The notes beneath the pieces were generated by a model. It saw nothing but the letters and a program-made list of their open reading frames with translations, made no database searches and was not told the origin of the DNA. From Larkinella terrae (lineage in GTDB: Bacteria > Bacteroidota > Bacteroidia > Cytophagales > Spirosomataceae), in assembly GCF_009668025.1 (NCBI RefSeq), contig NZ_WJXZ01000011.1:62001-126000 (forward strand): a stretch of DNA of 64,000 nucleotides, in the 5' to 3' direction. Each line of letters begins with the position of its first letter. Positions within the stretch are counted from its first letter, which is position 1. Below, in pieces: positions 61,620-64,000 of this stretch. Position numbers and translations under genes: made by a program.

Positions 61620-64000
61620 ATGATCCAATCCAAACGCTTTCGAACACCGCTGATCGTGTCGGGCTTGTTTGCCGTGGCCGTCGTGTCGTGTATGAAAATG
61701 GGACCGACCGGTTCGTCAAAAACCGCAACCAGTGCCCCGCTCGTGGTGAAAGAGGACCCCGCCCAGGCCCGCACCCGGGCCAAAGAAATCCGGGACAATG
61801 TCGTTGTCAAACTGGCCGACGGCCTGAAACTTGATTTGTGGGCGTCGGATTCGCTGGCTCCCGATCCGGTTGCCATGTCCATCGACGACCAGGGGCGGGT
61901 CTACCTGACGCGAACTAACCGGCAGAAAAACTCCGAATTCGACATTCGTGGCTACCGCCACTGGATGACGCCCTCCATCGCCCTGAAAACCGTAGAAGAC
62001 CGGCGGGCGTTTCTGCACAGCACGTTTGCACCGGAAAAAAGCAAGGAAAACAGCTGGTTGAAAGACCTCAACGGCGACGGCAGCCACGACTGGAAGGATC
62101 TGGCCGTCGAGAAAGACGAAGTCTGGCGGCTGGAAGATACGACCGGCGACGGTATTGCCGACAAGGCGACCCGCATCCTCAACGACTTTTTTGAAGAAGT
62201 TTCCGACGTAGCGGGCGGTTTACTCATCCGGGCCCAGGATGCGTTTGTGGCCATTGCCCCGGATATGTGGCGGCTGAAAGACACCAACGGCGACGGTATT
62301 CTGGACCAGAAAACGTCCATCAGCCACGGCTACGGCGTTCACATCGGTTTCAGCGGTCACGGTATGTCAAACCCGATTGAAGGACCTGACGGCAAGATTT
62401 ACTGGAACATCGGCGACATCGGGGCCAACATCACCACCAAAGAGGGTGTGAATCACAACCGCTCCAACGAAGGTATCATCGCCCGCTCAAACCCCGACGG
62501 CTCTGATTTTGAGATCTTTGCGGGCGGTTTGCGCAACACCCACGAATTTGTGTTCGACGAATACGGCAACCTGATCAGCTCCGACAACGACGGCGACCAC
62601 CCCGGCGAGAGCGAACGGCTGGTGCACGTTGTCGAAGGCTCGGATGCGGGCTGGCGGTCCAACTGGCAATACGGCAAATACACTGATCCGAAGAACAACA
62701 GCTACAAGGTCTGGATGGATGAAAAGCTGTATAAACCGCGCTGGGAAGGACAGGCGGCTTACATCATTCCGCCGATCCAGAATTTCCACAACGGGCCGAC
62801 GGGCATGGTGTACAACCCCGGCACGGCGCTGGGAAAAGAATGGAAGAACAAGTTTTTCCTGGTTGAATTTGTCGGAAACCCGGCCCGGTCGCCCATCTGG
62901 TCGTTCGGACTGAAACCGAAAGGCGCGTCGTTTGTCCTGGATGGCGAGAAAAACATTCTGAACGGGATTTTGCCCACCGGTATCCGGTTTGGCCCCGACG
63001 GTGCGCTGTACATTGCGGACTGGATCAACGGCTGGGATACCAAAAATTACGGTCGCGTCTGGAAACTCGACGTAACCGACGACAAAAACGACCTGAAAGA
63101 CTTGCGGGCCGAAACCAAACGGCTGATGACGCTGAACTACGGTTCGCAAACGGAAGACATGCTGCTCCCGCTGCTGTCGAACCCGGACATGCGGATTCGG
63201 CAGAAAGCCCAGTTTGAACTGGTGAACCGGGGGGCCAAAGGAGCTGCGGTTTTGCAGAAAGCCATCGCCCAAACCGGCAATCAACTGGCTCGTATTCACG
63301 GCATCTGGGGCATTGGTCAGCTCGAGCGGGGCGATAAATCCTACACGGCGTCGCTGCTGCCGCTGCTCAAAGATGCAGATCTGGAAATCGTTGCCCAAAC
63401 CGCCAAAGTGCTGGGCGATGCAAATGCTTCGGAAGCCGGTTCGCAGTTGATTCCGTTGCTGACCAGCCAGAATCCGCGGGTGAAGTTTTTTGGCGCTCAG
63501 GCGCTCGGACGTATCAAGTACCAGCCCGCCGTTGAACCATTGCTGAACCTGATCAAAGCGAACAACGACGAAGACGTCTATTTGCGGCACGCTGCGGTTT
63601 TGGCACTCTCGCGCATCGGGCAGGTTGAGCCCATTGCCGCGCTGGCTACGAATTCGAACAAATCACTGCGGCTGGCAGCGGTTTTGGTTCTGCGCCGGTT
63701 GAGCAGCGATAAAGTTGCGTTGTTCCTGAAAGACAGCGACGAATACATTGCGACCGAAGCCGCCCGGGCCATCAACGACGATTTGTCCATCGAAAGCGCG
63801 TTGCCCGCCTTGGCCGCAACCCTGAACGAAAACCGGTTTACGTCCGAAGCGCTGTTGCGCCGGGCGATCAACGCGAGTCTGCGCGTGGGTGGCGAAGAGC
63901 AGTTGAACGCGCTGATTGCGTTTACCAAACGTAAAGACGTGGCGAAAGAACTGCGGGCCGAAGCCCTGGCGACCATCGGTACCTGGGCCAATCCGTCGGT
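61620..64000 (+). CDS. PVC-type membrane-bound dehydrogenase/HEAT-repeat lipoprotein (partial, C-terminus beyond right edge)
   Basis: 793 residues are visible from the ATG at 61620. The lipoprotein signal ends AVAVVSCMKM with Cys24. A propeller-type dehydrogenase domain (~60-490; DGLKLDLWASDSLAPDPVAM, then DGALYIADWINGWD) carries several DxNxDG metal-binding loops. HEAT-like helical repeats follow (~510-790; VKFFGAQALGRIKYQPAVEP). A cytochrome c haem domain is usual at the C-terminus and would lie outside the window. It is a homologue of the C-terminal part of the fusion protein at 43100-46915 but lacks the PmoA domain. The substrate is unknown. Confidence 0.88.
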   Translation, partial: MIQSKRFRTPLIVSGLFAVAVVSCMKMGPTGSSKTATSAPLVVKEDPAQARTRAKEIRDNVVVKLADGLKLDLWASDSLAPDPVAMSIDDQGRVYLTRTNRQKNSEFDIRGYRHWMTPSIALKTVEDRRAFLHSTFAPEKSKENSWLKDLNGDGSHDWKDLAVEKDEVWRLEDTTGDGIADKATRILNDFFEEVSDVAGGLLIRAQDAFVAIAPDMWRLKDTNGDGILDQKTSISHGYGVHIGFSGHGMSNPIEGPDGKIYWNIGDIGANITTKEGVNHNRSNEGIIARSNPDGSDFEIFAGGLRNTHEFVFDEYGNLISSDNDGDHPGESERLVHVVEGSDAGWRSNWQYGKYTDPKNNSYKVWMDEKLYKPRWEGQAAYIIPPIQNFHNGPTGMVYNPGTALGKEWKNKFFLVEFVGNPARSPIWSFGLKPKGASFVLDGEKNILNGILPTGIRFGPDGALYIADWINGWDTKNYGRVWKLDVTDDKNDLKDLRAETKRLMTLNYGSQTEDMLLPLLSNPDMRIRQKAQFELVNRGAKGAAVLQKAIAQTGNQLARIHGIWGIGQLERGDKSYTASLLPLLKDADLEIVAQTAKVLGDANASEAGSQLIPLLTSQNPRVKFFGAQALGRIKYQPAVEPLLNLIKANNDEDVYLRHAAVLALSRIGQVEPIAALATNSNKSLRLAAVLVLRRLSSDKVALFLKDSDEYIATEAARAINDDLSIESALPALAATLNENRFTSEALLRRAINASLRVGGEEQLNALIAFTKRKDVAKELRAEALATIGTWANPS

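Overview
The window comes from a Bacteroidota chromosome, most likely a Cytophagales/Spirosomataceae-type genome (Spirosoma or Larkinella relatives). The evidence is a SusC/SusD pair driven by an ECF sigma/FecR pair, a type IX secretion tail, Bacteroidota-style TAnnTTTG promoter elements, PVC-type haem-binding lipoproteins and moderately GC-rich coding sequence. The genus is an inference from gene content. I saw no rRNA, tRNA, CRISPR array or transposase.

Layout. 1-4156: the kdp potassium pump operon on the minus strand (29-codon leader ORF, kdpF, kdpA, kdpB running off the left edge), split by an oppositely oriented TumE-type toxin-antitoxin pair between kdpA and kdpB. 4585-8339: a small unknown protein and a sugar-catabolic operon (aldo/keto reductase, zinc alcohol dehydrogenase, sugar isomerase, mutarotase). 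8483-14911: a TetR regulator and a tripartite RND efflux operon, each preceded by the same perfect 18-bp palindrome. 14990-17781: an orphan acyl carrier protein and a large GAF protein. 18035-26196: a structured leader, tandem DUF4331 proteins, a TPR lipoprotein and a TonB-dependent receptor. 26423-32336: a small unknown protein, nitronate monooxygenase, a PadR/FtsX-permease pair and a serine hydrolase lipoprotein. 32341-42803: an ECF sigma, FecR, SusC, SusD, FG-GAP/VCBS nutrient-uptake locus. 43100-46915: a PmoA-like/haem-protein fusion. 47103-48646: an orphan LuxR-type HTH protein, a nested inverted-repeat element, a 28-residue membrane peptide and a globin.

The most interesting region is 48753-59250, a class I lanthipeptide locus. 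It holds three short precursor genes with near-identical leaders, a double-glycine end and two-cysteine Ser/Thr-rich cores. The rest of the locus is a luciferase-like flavin oxidoreductase between precursors 2 and 3, a full-length LanB dehydratase, a C39-peptidase ABC exporter, an HlyD-type adaptor and a LanC cyclase. Each precursor has the same ~66-nt untranslated leader. Precursors 2 and 3 share a promoter with paired 18-bp direct repeats at a 21-bp period, placed exactly 31 bp before the -7 element. A degenerate version precedes lanB, while precursor 1 instead has three repeats of a different motif. Terminator-like hairpins after precursor 2 and before lanB could keep precursor output above enzyme output. 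An MFS exporter with its own TetR regulator (59267-61317) converges on the locus, and a second PVC-type haem protein runs off the right edge.

The window is also rich in palindromic repeats of several unrelated families. Three lie in frame inside genes: a perfect 25-bp inverted repeat in lanB, and two low-complexity repeats in the VCBS gene.
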